Below are positions 21,091 to 32,805 of a stretch of 64,000 nucleotides of DNA, piece after piece. A program made the translations under genes and the position numbers. Origin of the DNA: Mesostigma viride (lineage: Eukaryota > Streptophyta > Mesostigmatophyceae > Mesostigmatales > Mesostigmataceae); NCBI GenBank assembly GCA_009746045.1, contig RPFO01000165.1, positions 6,471,036-6,535,035 of the forward strand, in the 5' to 3' direction. Every line of letters starts with the position of its first letter. The first letter of the stretch is position 1. The notes beneath the pieces are model-generated. The model saw only the letters and a list, made by a program, of their open reading frames with translations. It made no database searches and was not told the origin of the DNA.

Positions 21091-23214
21091 ATGGGAACTC
21101 GAGGATGCAGGAGAATTTGGGAACATGCTAAGACAGGTGCGTCGTCAAGGCTAAAAGATCGTTCTCGGACCGGCCGGCGTTCCCAGAGATGTCTCTTTCC
21201 CGGCACTTTCCTCGCGGCCAGCCACTTGGATGGAAGGCGGGACAACCTGGAGGAGCGTTGTTTGTCGGGCCAACGAAATGGGCTGACGTCACCATTACCA
21301 CCCCTGCTGCCCTTATCGGCACGGCGGCACAGTCCTTTCTCTTCACCCTTGTCGGGCCACCACAAGTTGAGTGCCATGGACCGACAGCCCGCCTTTAGCT
21401 CAGTCTCCCGCCGCCCGGCTGTTTTTAAGTCGGCGCCCAGCCTGAGAGATGAGTACCCGGACGTGGCGACGCAGTACCATCCCACACGCAATGAAGGTCA
21501 ACCAACGCCCGACGAGTGTTCCTCTACTGCCTCGTTTAGGCCCTGTTGGAAGTATGTCAAAGGGCCGGATCATGAGTGGGAGGCCAGCCTTGCAAATCGG
21601 ACAAGCGGTGGGAATGGCGGCCCTTATTGCGCTGGACTGCAGCTGTCAGTCACCAACTCCCGCATGGCTAAGTTTGCAGAAATAGCCGCGCAGCTCCACT
21701 CGACGTCCGTGTCGGGTCGCTGCCAGGGAGCCAAGTTGAATCCCATCAGCCCACAGTCCCACTATGCCTCAACCCCCCGCAGCCCTGATGTTTTTAAGCC
21801 TGCGCCAAGCCTGAGGGACGAGTACCCGGATGTTGCAGCACAGTACCATCCCACGCGCAACCGAGATGAACCAGTATCAGTAGACGGCATCAGCCCGTTT
21901 TCTTCCGCGATGCGCTGGTGGAAGTGCGACAAGGGCCCCGACCATGAGTGGCAGGCCACCGTTGCAAATCGGATAAGCGGTGGGACTGGCTGCCCTTGTT
22001 GCGCCGGACTGCAGCTGTCAGTCACCAACTCCCTCAGGGCCAAGTTTCCCCAAATAGCTGCACAGCTCCACCCCACCAAGAATGGTCCCGGCGTGGACGG
22101 ATCCAACATCCTGGCGGGCACGAACAAGAAGTTCTGGTGGAAGTGCGACAAGGGCCCCGACCATGAGTGGGAGACCACCGTTAATCATCGGACAAGCGGT
22201 GGGTCTGGCTGCCCTTGTTGCGCTGGACTGCAGCTGTCAGTCACCAACTCCCTCACAGCCAAGTTCCCCCAAATAGCTGCGGAGCTCCACCCGACCAAGA
22301 ATGGTCCCAATGTGGATGGATGCAAGATCCTGGCGGGCACCGTTAAGAAGTTCTGGTGGAAGTGCGACAAGGGCCCCGACCATGAGTGGGAGACCACCGT
22401 CAATGATCGCACAAGCGGTGGGAAGGGCTGCCCTTGTTGCGCGGGGAGGCAGCTGTCAGTAACCAACTCCCTCATAGCCAAGTTCCCCCAAATAGCTGCG
22501 GAGCTCCACCCCACCAAGAATGGTTCTGGTGTGGATAGATCCAAGATCCTGGCGGGCACCGCAGAGAAGTTCTGGTGGAAGTGCGACAAGGGCCCCGACC
22601 ATGAGTGGGAGGCCAGAGTTGCGGATCGCACAAGCAGTGGGAGAGGCTGCCCCTGTTGCACGGGGAGGCAGCTGTCAGTAACCAACTCCCTCACAGCCAA
22701 GTTCCCCCAAATAGCTGCACAGCTACACCCCACCAAGAATGGTCCCGGCATGGACGGATCCAAGATCCTGGCGGGCACGAACAAGAAGGTCTGGTGGAAG
22801 TGCGACAAGGGCCCCGACCATGAGTGGGATGCCACCGTTGATTCTCGGACAAGTGGTGGGGCTGGCTGCCCATTCTGCTCGGGCCGTCGGGCATCCGTCA
22901 CCAACAACCTGGCCACAAAATACCCAGCAGTAGCCGTGCAGCTCCACCCTACACTGAACGGGGCGGGTGTGGATGCATCCAAGATCCTCCCGGGTAGCCA
23001 TGAGAAGTATTGGTGGGCATGTGCCAAGAGTCCGGACCACGTTTGGCAGGCGTCTGCCAACAGCCGGACAAGCCATGGGAGTGGATGCCCCTATTGCGCG
23101 CAAACCAAGCCCCCGGCTTTCAAATTACCTGATGCTCTGGCGCGACTCTCCCCGACCAAAGAGGGCCCTGGTGTGAGTGCCGCCAGCATCGTGGCGGGGA
23201 GCAACCAGACTTGA
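21091..23214 (+). CDS. DUF4379-type zinc-ribbon array protein, gene C (7 fingers, chimeric N-terminus)
   Basis: A 707-residue frame from ATG at 21091. The first about 140 residues differ from B and D and lead to a degenerate first finger in which two of the four ligands are gone (WKY instead of WKC, GGPYC instead of GCPYC). Its following linker breaks off at AAQLH and fuses in frame near base 21700 to the STSVSG...LNPISPQS segment that is the normal N-terminal region of B and D. A second start-like linker (SLRDEYPDVAAQYHPTRN) and six good fingers follow, the last of the cap type. The gene therefore looks like an in-frame fusion of two family members. The 3' end is SIVAGSNQT then TGA. Confidence 0.85.
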   Translation: MGTRGCRRIWEHAKTGASSRLKDRSRTGRRSQRCLFPGTFLAASHLDGRRDNLEERCLSGQRNGLTSPLPPLLPLSARRHSPFSSPLSGHHKLSAMDRQPAFSSVSRRPAVFKSAPSLRDEYPDVATQYHPTRNEGQPTPDECSSTASFRPCWKYVKGPDHEWEASLANRTSGGNGGPYCAGLQLSVTNSRMAKFAEIAAQLHSTSVSGRCQGAKLNPISPQSHYASTPRSPDVFKPAPSLRDEYPDVAAQYHPTRNRDEPVSVDGISPFSSAMRWWKCDKGPDHEWQATVANRISGGTGCPCCAGLQLSVTNSLRAKFPQIAAQLHPTKNGPGVDGSNILAGTNKKFWWKCDKGPDHEWETTVNHRTSGGSGCPCCAGLQLSVTNSLTAKFPQIAAELHPTKNGPNVDGCKILAGTVKKFWWKCDKGPDHEWETTVNDRTSGGKGCPCCAGRQLSVTNSLIAKFPQIAAELHPTKNGSGVDRSKILAGTAEKFWWKCDKGPDHEWEARVADRTSSGRGCPCCTGRQLSVTNSLTAKFPQIAAQLHPTKNGPGMDGSKILAGTNKKVWWKCDKGPDHEWDATVDSRTSGGAGCPFCSGRRASVTNNLATKYPAVAVQLHPTLNGAGVDASKILPGSHEKYWWACAKSPDHVWQASANSRTSHGSGCPYCAQTKPPAFKLPDALARLSPTKEGPGVSAASIVAGSNQT

Positions 23215-23246
23215 TGATTGAAGCATTGGGTTTGTGCTGTGGGTGT

Positions 23247-23676
23247 GGCGGATGCTAGCGTTGGGCCACCACACGCTCCACCCCACGTGCCGGACCAAGA
23301 GTGGTGTGGCGGATGCTAGCGTTGGGCCACCACACGCTCCACCCCACGTGCCTGACCAAGAGTGGTGTGGCGGATGCTAGCGTTGGGCCACCACACGCTC
23401 CACCCCACGTGCCTGACCAAGAGTGGTGTGGCGGATGCTAGTGTTGGGCCACCACACGCTCCACCCCGCGTGCCTGACCAAGAGTGGTGTGGCGGATGCT
23501 AGCGTTGGGCCACCACACGCTCCACCCCACGTGCCTGACCAAGAGTGGTGTGGCGGATGCTAGCGTTGGGCCACCACACGCTCCACCCCACGTGCCTGAC
23601 CAAGAGTGGTGTGGCGGATGCTAGCGTTGGGCCACCACACGCTCCACCCAGCGTGCCTGACCAAGAGTGGGCCGGG
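23247..23676. repeat. 61-bp minisatellite, 7 units (tail of gene C)
   Basis: Units begin at 23250, 23311, 23372, 23433, 23494, 23555 and 23616, exactly 61 bases apart, and the array ends in GGGCCGGGCATGGATGCC as in the other copies. Confidence 0.95.
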
Positions 23677-23721
23677 CATGGATGCCACCTGCACACGTGG
23701 GGGGGGGGTGTTGACGAGGTG

Positions 23722-23990
23722 GGATGATGGAAGTGCAGCAAGGGCCCCGAGTACAGGAACACCAAGCTTGTAAAGGCAGCTGCGGCCATGCGCGGTGCCA
23801 TGCTTCTGCGCTGTAAGACGTGCACCCGCAACCAACTCCCCATGCATCACCCTCTTCCCAGCTCCGCACACCCAGCTGCACCCCGCGAGAAACGAACCGC
23901 GGCTGGACCCGGCCCGGCTGCTTCCGACCGGCACGTGCAGGGGTGTGGTGTGCGTGCGCCAGGGTGCCAGGCCACACGGGGAGGGCCAGC
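23722..23990 (+). pseudogene. decayed zinc-ribbon finger (relic) after gene C
   Basis: The core TGATGGAAGTGCAGCAAGGG at about 23725 is followed by a frame reading ATNSP and HPARNEPRLDPARLLPTG. The organisation is the same as the relics after A, B and D, with a G run at about 23699-23708 breaking the frame. Confidence 0.65.
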
Positions 23991-24159
23991 GTGAGGAGCG
24001 CGCGGCAGGGGGAAAGGGGTGGTCGGCACGTGCCAGGGGGGGGCAGGGGGCCCGTGCGTGGAGGGAGAGCAATGCGGCACCTTGGTGGAGGGAAGCCTTA
24101 GCTGCTGGCTCAGTAACATGGGCCGGGAGGGGGATTGAGCATGAAGCTGACTCTGCGCC

Positions 24160-25210
24160 GTCCGTGACACGTAATGACCCTATTGCAGTTTGCTTGCTAC
24201 TGTGCCAGTAAAGGGTGGCAAGCCTAGTTGGCTTGACCACGGTCCATGGGCACTGGTGTGGCATGGTTGGTTGGAAAGGTCGTTCAAGCTCTTTTTTGCC
24301 TTCAATCGGTTTCTGGCCTCCTGCGTGCCGCCCACTTTTTTGGCGGTGACCTGGCATGTTGGGTCTTTGGCTGCAATAATGCATGCAAGGTGCATGTCTC
24401 TAGTGAATAACGTTTTGGGCGCTGAAACATCGAACTCCTGACCCATACTCCAACATCGCCTGTGCCTCACCATATTATCCCAGCAATGACCTCTTTCTTT
24501 ACTCCATATTTGGTTTTCGTTATTATCATTACTCTCTACTTTGTCTTTTTTTGATTTTTTTTTATTATTATTATTTACATTTTCTTTTCGTTTTTCTTTC
24601 TTTTTCTTTTTTCTTTTTCCCTTTGTAATGTACACTTCTTCCCTTTTCTTTTAGCCCCTTCGTGTATGTGTGTATGCGTTCCCTCTTTTCCTTCTTAGTT
24701 TTGGTTGTCGTTGTTTTCAAATGTTTTTGTTTTTGTTGTGTGTGTGTGTGTGTGTATCTGTGTGTGTGTTTTCCCTATAAACCTTTCTTGTTACCCTCTG
24801 TCTCCCTCCATGCAGGTCTTCCTAGAGATAGCCACGCGGCTCCCGCGGCCTTCGCGTCTTTCCTCTCAGACAACTACCCTAGTCCGTCCACGGCGTTGGA
24901 TCGCCATGCGTCCAGGCATAGTTGTCTCACTTAATATGTTTTGCATGATCCGTGGATGAGTGGGAACCAATTTTCAGAGGAGTGTTGCGAAGGAGTTCCA
25001 ATCTAACATGCATGCTCTTGTGGCTCCGGCCTGGCATTGCTGCCGCACGCGAATGAAGTAATAGCACGTTATCGACAAAGTCCAATGAAGTAATAGCACG
25101 TTATCGACAAAGTCGATTAGAAGTCTCGCTGATATGCATAAATCTTAGTTTTAGAAAGTGTTAATAAAACGATACCGATTTGGTCAACATATGTCAGAAC
25201 AAGGAATCGC
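24160..25210. other. duplicated tail module without a supported gene (C copy)
   Basis: Same order of elements as the A copy: the ACTTTTTTGGCGG block, T-rich tract, TG-rich stretch, then TGCAG followed by GTCTTCCTAGAGATAGCC at about 24813. A short direct duplication (AATGAAGTAATAGCACGTTA) lies at 25050-25115. No gene seen. Confidence 0.55.
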
Positions 25211-25230
25211 AGACTCATGCCTCGTCCGAG

Positions 25231-25521
<291 letters not shown>

Positions 25522-26284
25522 ACCCTCGCGAGCCCTCGCCCTCGGTATGTCATAATAGTATTGGCTTCATCGGCGCCGGCGCCATCGAAGATATATACTT
25601 TGAGGCGCCTGGCCCGGGCCTCACATAGTCCTGCACTCCTGCCCTGCATATACGCGGTGCCCACCATCTGCACTGCACTTCTCAGTCCATCTGCCTCATG
25701 CACACAGCCTAGTCCTGAAATGCTGGTGAAAGGTGCATGCGCCGCCCTGGCGGGTGACGGATGCCAAGAAGCAAAACCAGACACGCACATATTGACATTA
25801 TAGATTACGGAGGTGAGATGGGCATGCAACATAAGGAAAACCCCGAAAAGGAGAAGAACCCTGAAGAAATAAATAGTAATCTGACACGGACATCCAAGGA
25901 TCACGCCAGCTGCACAAGGTACAACTAACGACATCACAAAACTACGACACGCAGCAACATCGCTGCCGGCCCACCATGCAGGCCTGGGAGGAAAGATCTA
26001 GACCGCATGGGTCGCAACAAAGTCGGCCCGGGTGCGGCGGAATAACACATCAGCCGAGGTGCGAGTGAGGGCGAGTGACAGGCGATGCCGCCAATACGAG
26101 GACCACGCGCATGCGAGCAGACCACGGGGCGGTCTGACCCTCGAGGTCGAGGCGGTCTTCACGGCGCTGGCCCAGCACTCGTGACATTATAGATGCCGAT
26201 AAATTTTGTGCTCATTTTTATCAAGGAGACAACCAGCGCATTATATACTACGTATTATGGACAATAAGGACAGGAGAACTTTTG
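25522..26284. other. intergenic DNA without a recognised gene
   Basis: The first about 280 bases resemble the A tail after its CTCGTC array (3600-3840). The rest has no counterpart in the window and no convincing frame. Confidence 0.5.
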
Positions 26285-26480
26285 CGGTTGGACTGTAGGT
26301 GTCAGCTGGCGATGCCTTAGGATCAGGAGACGTCCGTCCTTTAGTCAGCAAAAGTGGGTGCGAGAGGTCCCCAGTTCGATTCGGGCCTGGATTCGTTTGC
26401 AGATCGCGTTTTCCGCGGACCGGCACTGAACGCAAATGGTTTTCACTATTTGCGGCGTGCCAAATCAGAATCAGAATAAG
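26285..26480 (+). mobile_element. tRNA-derived SINE-like element, diverged copy
   Basis: AGTTCGATTCG at 26373-26383 is a degenerate polymerase III box B. Upstream, GATGCCTTAGGATCAGGAGA (about 26312) matches GATGCCTTCGGATCAGGAGA of the element at 4203-4392 in position and spacing. It ends near AATCAGAATCAGAATAAG, a simple 3' tail. Confidence 0.4.
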
Positions 26481-26507
26481 ACCTGGTACAGTGCACTTAA
26501 TTGTGAC

Positions 26508-28465
26508 TTGGTGAGCTTATGCTCGTATTATATTTGAACGACAAAGGGGCTCAAGGGGAAGGGCAGCCAGCCGGTTAGATAGTTTCCTATCTAATGTGGG
26601 GATTTTACCCCCCGACCTGAAAAACGACCTAGTAAAAATGACGGAATGGGAATAGGGAATAGGAGCTAGGGCCGGTGGTGCCTATCTAATGTTAGGTGTG
26701 CGGCACCTAATTAGGGGTACCGGCGGTGTCATGTAAGAAAGGACGGAAGGGGTGTATTGGTGCCAGAATAATTTTGTGGCATACACCCCTCTCCGTAGGC
26801 GACTTACCATATACTTACCGGCCTTAACTTTAAGGCCCTCATCCGTACTCCGGTTGTGGAGCTTGGTTTGTACTAAGGGCGGTGGAGGGGAGGGGAGGCG
26901 TCCTCCTTGCAGCTTCGCATCCATCGGTAATCACGGTGGCGGCTGGCCATGGCGGCCCAGCCGATAATTAGACGACAGCTACCAGCCCACCCCTGGCGGG
27001 TGGGCTTTGCATGAAATAAAATTCCTACCCTGCCCTACTGTCTTCGAGGTGCAGATAACGACTTCCAACGCATTATTTGGGCCGATGCCACTAAGAACGA
27101 AAGGCATCCCCTGCCACGGGATGCATTTTCTGGCTCGGCCCCAGGGCTCGGATATGGGCAATATTGCGTTAGGGTGGTAAAAGTCTTGAGACGGCGTAGG
27201 AAATTTCTGTAAGGCAGTGACTGCGTGGGCCGAGCTGCAGAGCCCGAAATTCGGGCTCACCTGGCTGTTTACCTCCGCCTGTAACCACAGCGGTGGACCA
27301 GATGGGGAGGTGCGGGTGATGGCGGTGCGCCGAGTTGTTGGGGGAAGTGCCCATGCGTTCCATGGGGGGGTCATACATAGGACGCATGTACCCGACGCAT
27401 GGAGGAGGAGGAGCCTCGTGCTGCAGACGAGAGGGCGGGAACTGGCGCCTCACCGGGCGCCAGAATTTTGCTAAGTTACATCGTCGGGCGAGTCATGTCA
27501 CATTTACCAAACCAGATATCCGCGCGGGGCGTAAATCCAAAGTGTGGCACTGCGGGGACCGCCGCGTTTACGCGGGGGAACGAAAACTGGCCCCCTCTCG
27601 GCCGCCGATGGAGGGATCGTAGCGGCCATAGGTACCGACCTAAGGAGGGGGAATTACCGGACAGAGGCGAGCACATGGAGCGGCCGCGGGCCAGGGGGGA
27701 AAGCGGGACTTTGCTGCCATGCCAGCGGGCTGGAGCTTGTGAACGAATTTCTCAGCTGAAAACTGTGTTTTATGAGCTTGCCGCCTTTTATGGGCAGGCA
27801 CGTATTTGTAACAAACTAGTGTATCTGGTTGGTTTCCTAACTCCATGGCCTCCAATGAGTAACTAGTATTTGGTGAGCTTATGCTCGTATTATATTTGAA
27901 CGACAAAGGGGCTCAAGGGGAAGGGCAGCCAGCCGGTTAGATAGTTTCCTATCTAATGTGGGGATTTTACCCCCCGACCTGAAAAACGACCTAGTAAAAA
28001 TGACGGAATGGGAATAGGGAATAGGAGCTAGGGCCGGTGGTGCCTATCTAATGTTAGGTGTGCGGCACCTAATTAGGGGTACCGGCGGTGTCATGTAAGA
28101 AAGGACGGAAGGGGTGTATTGGTGCCAGAATAATTTTGTGGCATACACCCCTCTCCGTAGGCGACTTACCATATACTTACCGGCCTTAACTTTAAGGCCC
28201 TCATCCGTACTCCGGTTGTGGAGCTTGGTTTGTACTAAGGGCGGTGGAGGGGAGGGGAGGCGTCCTCCTTGCAGCTTCCCACCCACCCACCCACTGCAGT
28301 AGGACTTTGCTGCCATGCCAGCGGGCTGGAGCTTGTGAACGAATTTCTCAGCTGAAAACTGTGTTTTATGAGCTTGCCGCCTTTTATGGGCAGGCACGTA
28401 TTTGTAACAAACTAGTGTATCTGGTTGGTTTCCTAACTCCATGGCCTCCAATGAGTAACTAGTAT
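26508..28465. mobile_element. tandem pair of an unclassified element, second copy internally deleted
   Basis: A 409-bp head (26508-26916) recurs essentially unchanged at 27870-28278. A 164-bp tail (27706-27869) recurs at 28302-28465. The first copy has a 789-bp middle; the second has only 23 bases there. No terminal inverted repeats, transposase or reverse transcriptase are visible. The middle contains a small hairpin (GCCCACCC and GGGTGGGC, 26984-27006). It may be a non-autonomous LTR-type or Helitron-type unit, or a simple tandem duplication with a deletion. Confidence 0.6.
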
Positions 28466-28482
28466 ATTCGCTTGCGCATGCC

Positions 28483-29200
28483 TCGTCAAGCGTGACCTCT
28501 TCAAGGTCGTCATTCTGACGATCCTGACCTACGGCGCCGAGACCTGGACACTGACGCAGGAGCTGTCCAGAGCAACGACTCGACGGCAACATCACCAAGA
28601 TGCTGCACAAGGCGCCCTTAACATCCCCTTTGGTTTGCACACTAGTAATGAGGATTTGTACGCTGATTTGCACTATGTTTCCCCCATTCTTAGTTAGGCA
28701 CAGGCGCCTGGGCCTAGCCGGGCACCTGGCCCGCACAGATCAGGCAGACACATCAGATAGACTAGCTGGCACCAAGCCCACCCAGCCTGGGCGATATGTC
28801 CTCACCTGGCGTGCCCCAGGCTGTGAGCGGCAGGGCCGCCACCCGTGGACTTTTCGTGATATCTAGACTCGGCATGGACATGTGCTACACTAGACGTGAC
28901 GGCCTCACACCCGGGCAGCCTCCCAGGTTTGTCTGTAATACGGAAACAGATGGTACGCAAGGATAGATGGCAAGTAGTGATGAATTGGAGCGCGGACTGG
29001 ACCCCCAAGTCTGTGGGGACCCCGCGTGTGATCAAGTATGGCATTCATAGCGATCGATTCGGGCCGTAGTGCCCACACCCCTGTACATAACTAGGACCTA
29101 GATAGCTTACACCATCCATTCCATCCCATGTTCCCCTCCCACTGATCGAGGACTTATGCTCACGTGACGCAGTCACGTGTCTATTAATTAATTAATTAAT
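28483..29200 (+). mobile_element. LINE 3' fragment (5'-truncated) in the C tail
   Basis: Begins in the RT C-terminal coding region (TCAAGCGTGACCTCTTCAAG, matching 43408) with a recognisable AETWTL segment, and continues through the GHLART-like region and 3' UTR to the (ATTA)n tail near 29200. Frames are broken several times. It is about 720 bp and belongs to the same family as 42466-47704. Confidence 0.75.
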
Positions 29201-29279
29201 CCATTCCATCCCATGTTCCCCTCGGACCACTGAGGACTTATGCTCACGTGACGCAGTCACGTGTCTATTAATTATTTAA
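29201..29279 (+). mobile_element. second LINE 3' terminus, directly adjacent
   Basis: Repeats only the last about 75 bases of the LINE (CCATTCCATCCCATGTTCCC to TCACGTGTCTATTAATTA). It lies directly behind the previous tail, suggesting either a second extremely truncated insertion or slippage within the tail. Confidence 0.6.
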
Positions 29280-31402
29280 GTGCTTAACGGTTGGGGGATG
29301 ATGCAGACGATATTTGTTTAAACTTTTGTGTAATTTTTTTTCTAATGAGATTAGCATAGTACTCCGTGGCATGCATGCCTTTGCGCATGACACGCAAGTG
29401 CTTACTTACTTACTTACTTAATTAATTAATGCAGGCAAGTCCTTGTGACAGCTGGGTACGCATGCATCAATGCCCAGTTGTCAATACACAGAGTACAATA
29501 TTTATGCAGTATTCTGCTACGTATGCAGCTAACAGGTATGTCAAATTCATGTCCTCATGCGGCACTTCAGAGCTGCGCAATTTGGATATCAAACTACGAT
29601 GGTCCCTCAAGCTAGGTGCAAGGTGCGATATGCCAGCACCTATTAATAGTAGCTTCGCAAGTATTCTCCCATACCATATGTACTGAGCCGGTCATCGCAC
29701 GTGATCCACACACACGCTCAACTCTCCATTCACGGCAGGACAGCCGTGTAACTTTTTCCCCCTGACCCCCCTTGCCCCCAGGGCTGGCACGCGCCGGCCA
29801 CTCCTTCCCGGCCCCCTGACCTCCCGCTCCTCATGCTGGGTCCCCCCGGCCGTGTGGGCCCGGCCCTGTCCCACACACAGTGTGGCAAGTGCAGTCACAC
29901 ACATACCACGCGCCCTGTGGGTCCATAAAATGATTTGCATGTAACAATCCATGGTTGATATGGCCCTAACATACTGACTGCACAGAAGTTGTCTCACTTA
30001 AGATTATTAAGAGCGCAAGGGTGTCCATACTGCATCCGCCACGCTTTTGCTACTCCGAAGCTTAAATATTGCACCCACAAACTTTGCGCCCGCACCATTA
30101 AATGCGGAGAGATCGAGCGCTCTGTGGCCTGCCCGCTTAGTGCCAACGTGAGAGAAGCTAGTGAGAGAGAGCGCACTAGGGCGCTCTCGCTCCTTCTCAC
30201 TGTGTGCATGGGGTAAAGGTTGCTTAATTGGTACCCACGTGACGCAGTCTACGTGATAATGCATCAATTTATTAAGGGTGGCCATGTTTCGCTGTCCTAC
30301 GGTCCATCATAGACTGCACGTTGAGTGCTGTCACGCGGCTTGCCTGTACCCTGGCCGATTTCACACCACCTACAGTACTGCTTCAGGGCATCCACAACCA
30401 ACCTAACTACCCCACGAGGATGACGGGTGCCACCTCATCAGGATTCGCCAACTTCAGACGACCGGAGGCGTGCCCCAGGCTTGGTTGGTACGGCTCCTCA
30501 CGCCTCGGTCAGCGCCGACGTGGGGAACTTCATGCTGACGCGGTGGCTGGCCCTAGCTCCACCCCTTGAACCAGCTGAGGGCAAATACTATTCTGGCTAT
30601 CTACTAGAGGATGACCTTGGCCAGCGAGACCCATCTGTGCGGGTGGCACGCAGGCACGATTGCGCACCATGTCAATGCTGTTGGCAAGGAAGGAAGCCAA
30701 AGGGCATGCAAGTACTCACAAGGTGTATCATAGCGCTGCAGCACGGAGCAGAGATCCTCAACAACTGCAGCACAATACCTTGACTGCATTTAGAAGAGTG
30801 TCTTACATTTAAGTCTGTGTGGCAACAATTGGCCATCATGTAGTGGGCGACCATATCATGCGGTGAAGTGGCGTGCACAACAGGTCTGGCACAACAGGCA
30901 ACACAAAGGTTTAAGTTGGCGACTATTCAATATCAACAGCAGGGGATCAGCGATCTCAGCGAGGGCCATTACTTAGAGATCTTGCTACAACATCAAGGGC
31001 ATAATGACAAAGAGCTATACACCGATACCCCACACCAGGTATTCATGACTGGGGAAGTGGGTGCAGAAAAGAGCTTCCACAGCTGCACGCCTGGGTGAGC
31101 AGCGCCGCAATGAAAAAAACATGCCACGTGCGTCGCACACAACAGGGTGAAAGCAAACCAGGAAAGACCTAAATCTGCCAAACATAGTTATTCCACGGTC
31201 AATTACTGTTGCTTATAAAATAAGAGAGCTCTAAAACAAGAAAGTTCTCGGGAACAAGGAGCAATGAGACGGCCAGCCGCAGGACCTCCCCCGAGAAGCC
31301 CAAGGCCAACTGGGGGCCAGGGACCTATCTATCAACAGAAGGCCAAATAATGGACTAGCAAGCCATGTCGAGGACTGATGCGCTTGAGGACATGAAGGTA
31401 CG
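29280..31402. other. duplicated intergenic DNA of the C tail
   Basis: From about 29430 it follows the B tail (15670-17290) closely, with a single copy of the 51-bp unit at about 31005. A CTTA repeat (29401-29420) lies just before. No gene seen. Confidence 0.6.
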
Positions 31403-31410
31403 TGCACAAC

Positions 31411-32205
31411 TAGGGTTGGGTCCACGCTGGATTTTGGGCAGTGAGTACGAGTACCGAGTACTACTCAGGCTCAGAAAAAGAAGGCGAGTACGAGTACCGA
31501 GTACTACTCGGGCTCAGAAAAAGCCGGCGAGTACGAGTAGCGAGTAGTACTCGAGCTCAAAAAAGTAGGCGAGTACGAGTAGCGAGTACTACTCGGGCTC
31601 AGAAAAAGTAGGCGAGTACGAGTAACGAGTACTACTCGGGCTCAGAAAAAGCCGGCGAGTACGAGTAATGAGTAGTACTCGAGTACTACTCGAGTACCTG
31701 CGATACTATTGGCTGATATAATTTCCCTAAAATTTACAAAAAAAACTATGAAGTAACGGGCCAAATATATATATATACTTTCTGAAAATAACAATACTTT
31801 ATGAAAAGAGACAACAAGTACTAATGGCCGGCAGCACTAGGGTTGGGTCCACGCTGGATTTTGGGCAGCGAGTACGAGTACCGAGTACTACTCAGGCTAA
31901 AAAAAGTCGGCGAGTACGAGTACCGAGTACTACTCGGGCTCAGAAAAAGAAGGCGAGTACGAGTAATGAGTACTTACTCGGGCCGAAAAAAGTCGGCGAG
32001 TACGAGTAACGAGTAGTACTCGAGCTAAAAAAAGTAGGCGAGTACGAGTAACGAGTAGTACTCGAGCTCAAAAAACTAGGCGAGTACGAGTAACGAGTAG
32101 TACTCGGGCTCCAAAAAAAAGGCGAGTACCGAGTAGTGAGTAGTACTCACTACTCAGTACTCGCCTTTTTTACTCGTGGACTTAGTACTCGTGGACCCAA
32201 CCCTA
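31411..32205. mobile_element. hAT-like non-autonomous DNA transposon
   Basis: The ends are TAGGGTTGGGTCCACG (31411-31426) and its inverted complement CGTGGACCCAACCCTA (32190-32205). The direct flanks are TGCACAAC at 31403-31410 and 32206-32213, an exact 8-bp target duplication, the length typical of hAT elements. The A and B tails show the empty site (GAAGGTACGTGCACAACACGC near 7021 and a one-base variant near 18628). The interior has no transposase. It is built from about 43-bp repeats of the form GAGTACGAGTA...TACTCGGGCTCAGAAAAA, themselves rich in short palindromes, and carries a second internal copy of the left end (CTAGGGTTGGGTCCACGC at about 31838). Confidence 0.88.
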
Positions 32206-32339
32206 TGCACAACACGCATGCATGATTTCGGCAGGCAGGCAACAGCATACCCACTGAGCTGTGCCCCGTAGGGGGACTTTGTCAGACTAAATAAGGACCT
32301 TTTGGTGATTTGTTTCAGCAATGCTGCAGACATGGTGAG

Positions 32340-32590
32340 CAGCAGGATGGCCTACGCAGACGCCAGCAGCCCCGCCTTGGCTGCGGTGCCCCCCCGGCGC
32401 AGCCCCTCGCTCCCCCCTAGCTCCGCGCCGCCCAGCACGAGCGCCAGCACACACGCGCACGCGCCCATGCAGCTCGCAAGCAAGAGAGGACAGCTCTGCA
32501 ACCGCGACCGCACGGCTGGCCAGCGGCTGCGCATGTTGGAAGATGCTGAAGCCACATGTCATATTCTGGACTTGAGTAATTGGCAACAAT
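32340..32590 (-). pseudogene. hydrophobic exon-like relic, C-tail copy
   Basis: Counterpart of the relic at 7185-7440. The frame is disrupted relative to that copy and the last hydrophobic segment is changed, as expected for sequence under no constraint. Confidence 0.25.
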
Positions 32591-32805
32591 TCTTATTTTT
32601 GTTGAGCTTCCACCCTGCGTGTAGGGAAGGCCTGCGCTGGGTGCCTGGGCTAGCTGGTGTCGTTGGGGTACCCGGCCGGCTATCGCTGCCGTTGCGCAGG
32701 ATCTTTCTTGGAGGGGGGTTTGCCTCCTCGGCTTGCGTGGGTTGTTCGCCGTTCGGGGTGCTCGAAACAGTAATCAGGTCCCGTACCTGCGGACTGTGCA
32801 CACGC

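Noticed and set aside
26341-26400. Possible tRNA gene around a box B-like sequence
   Set aside because: The T-arm and acceptor stem do not pair; a tRNA-derived SINE fits better.
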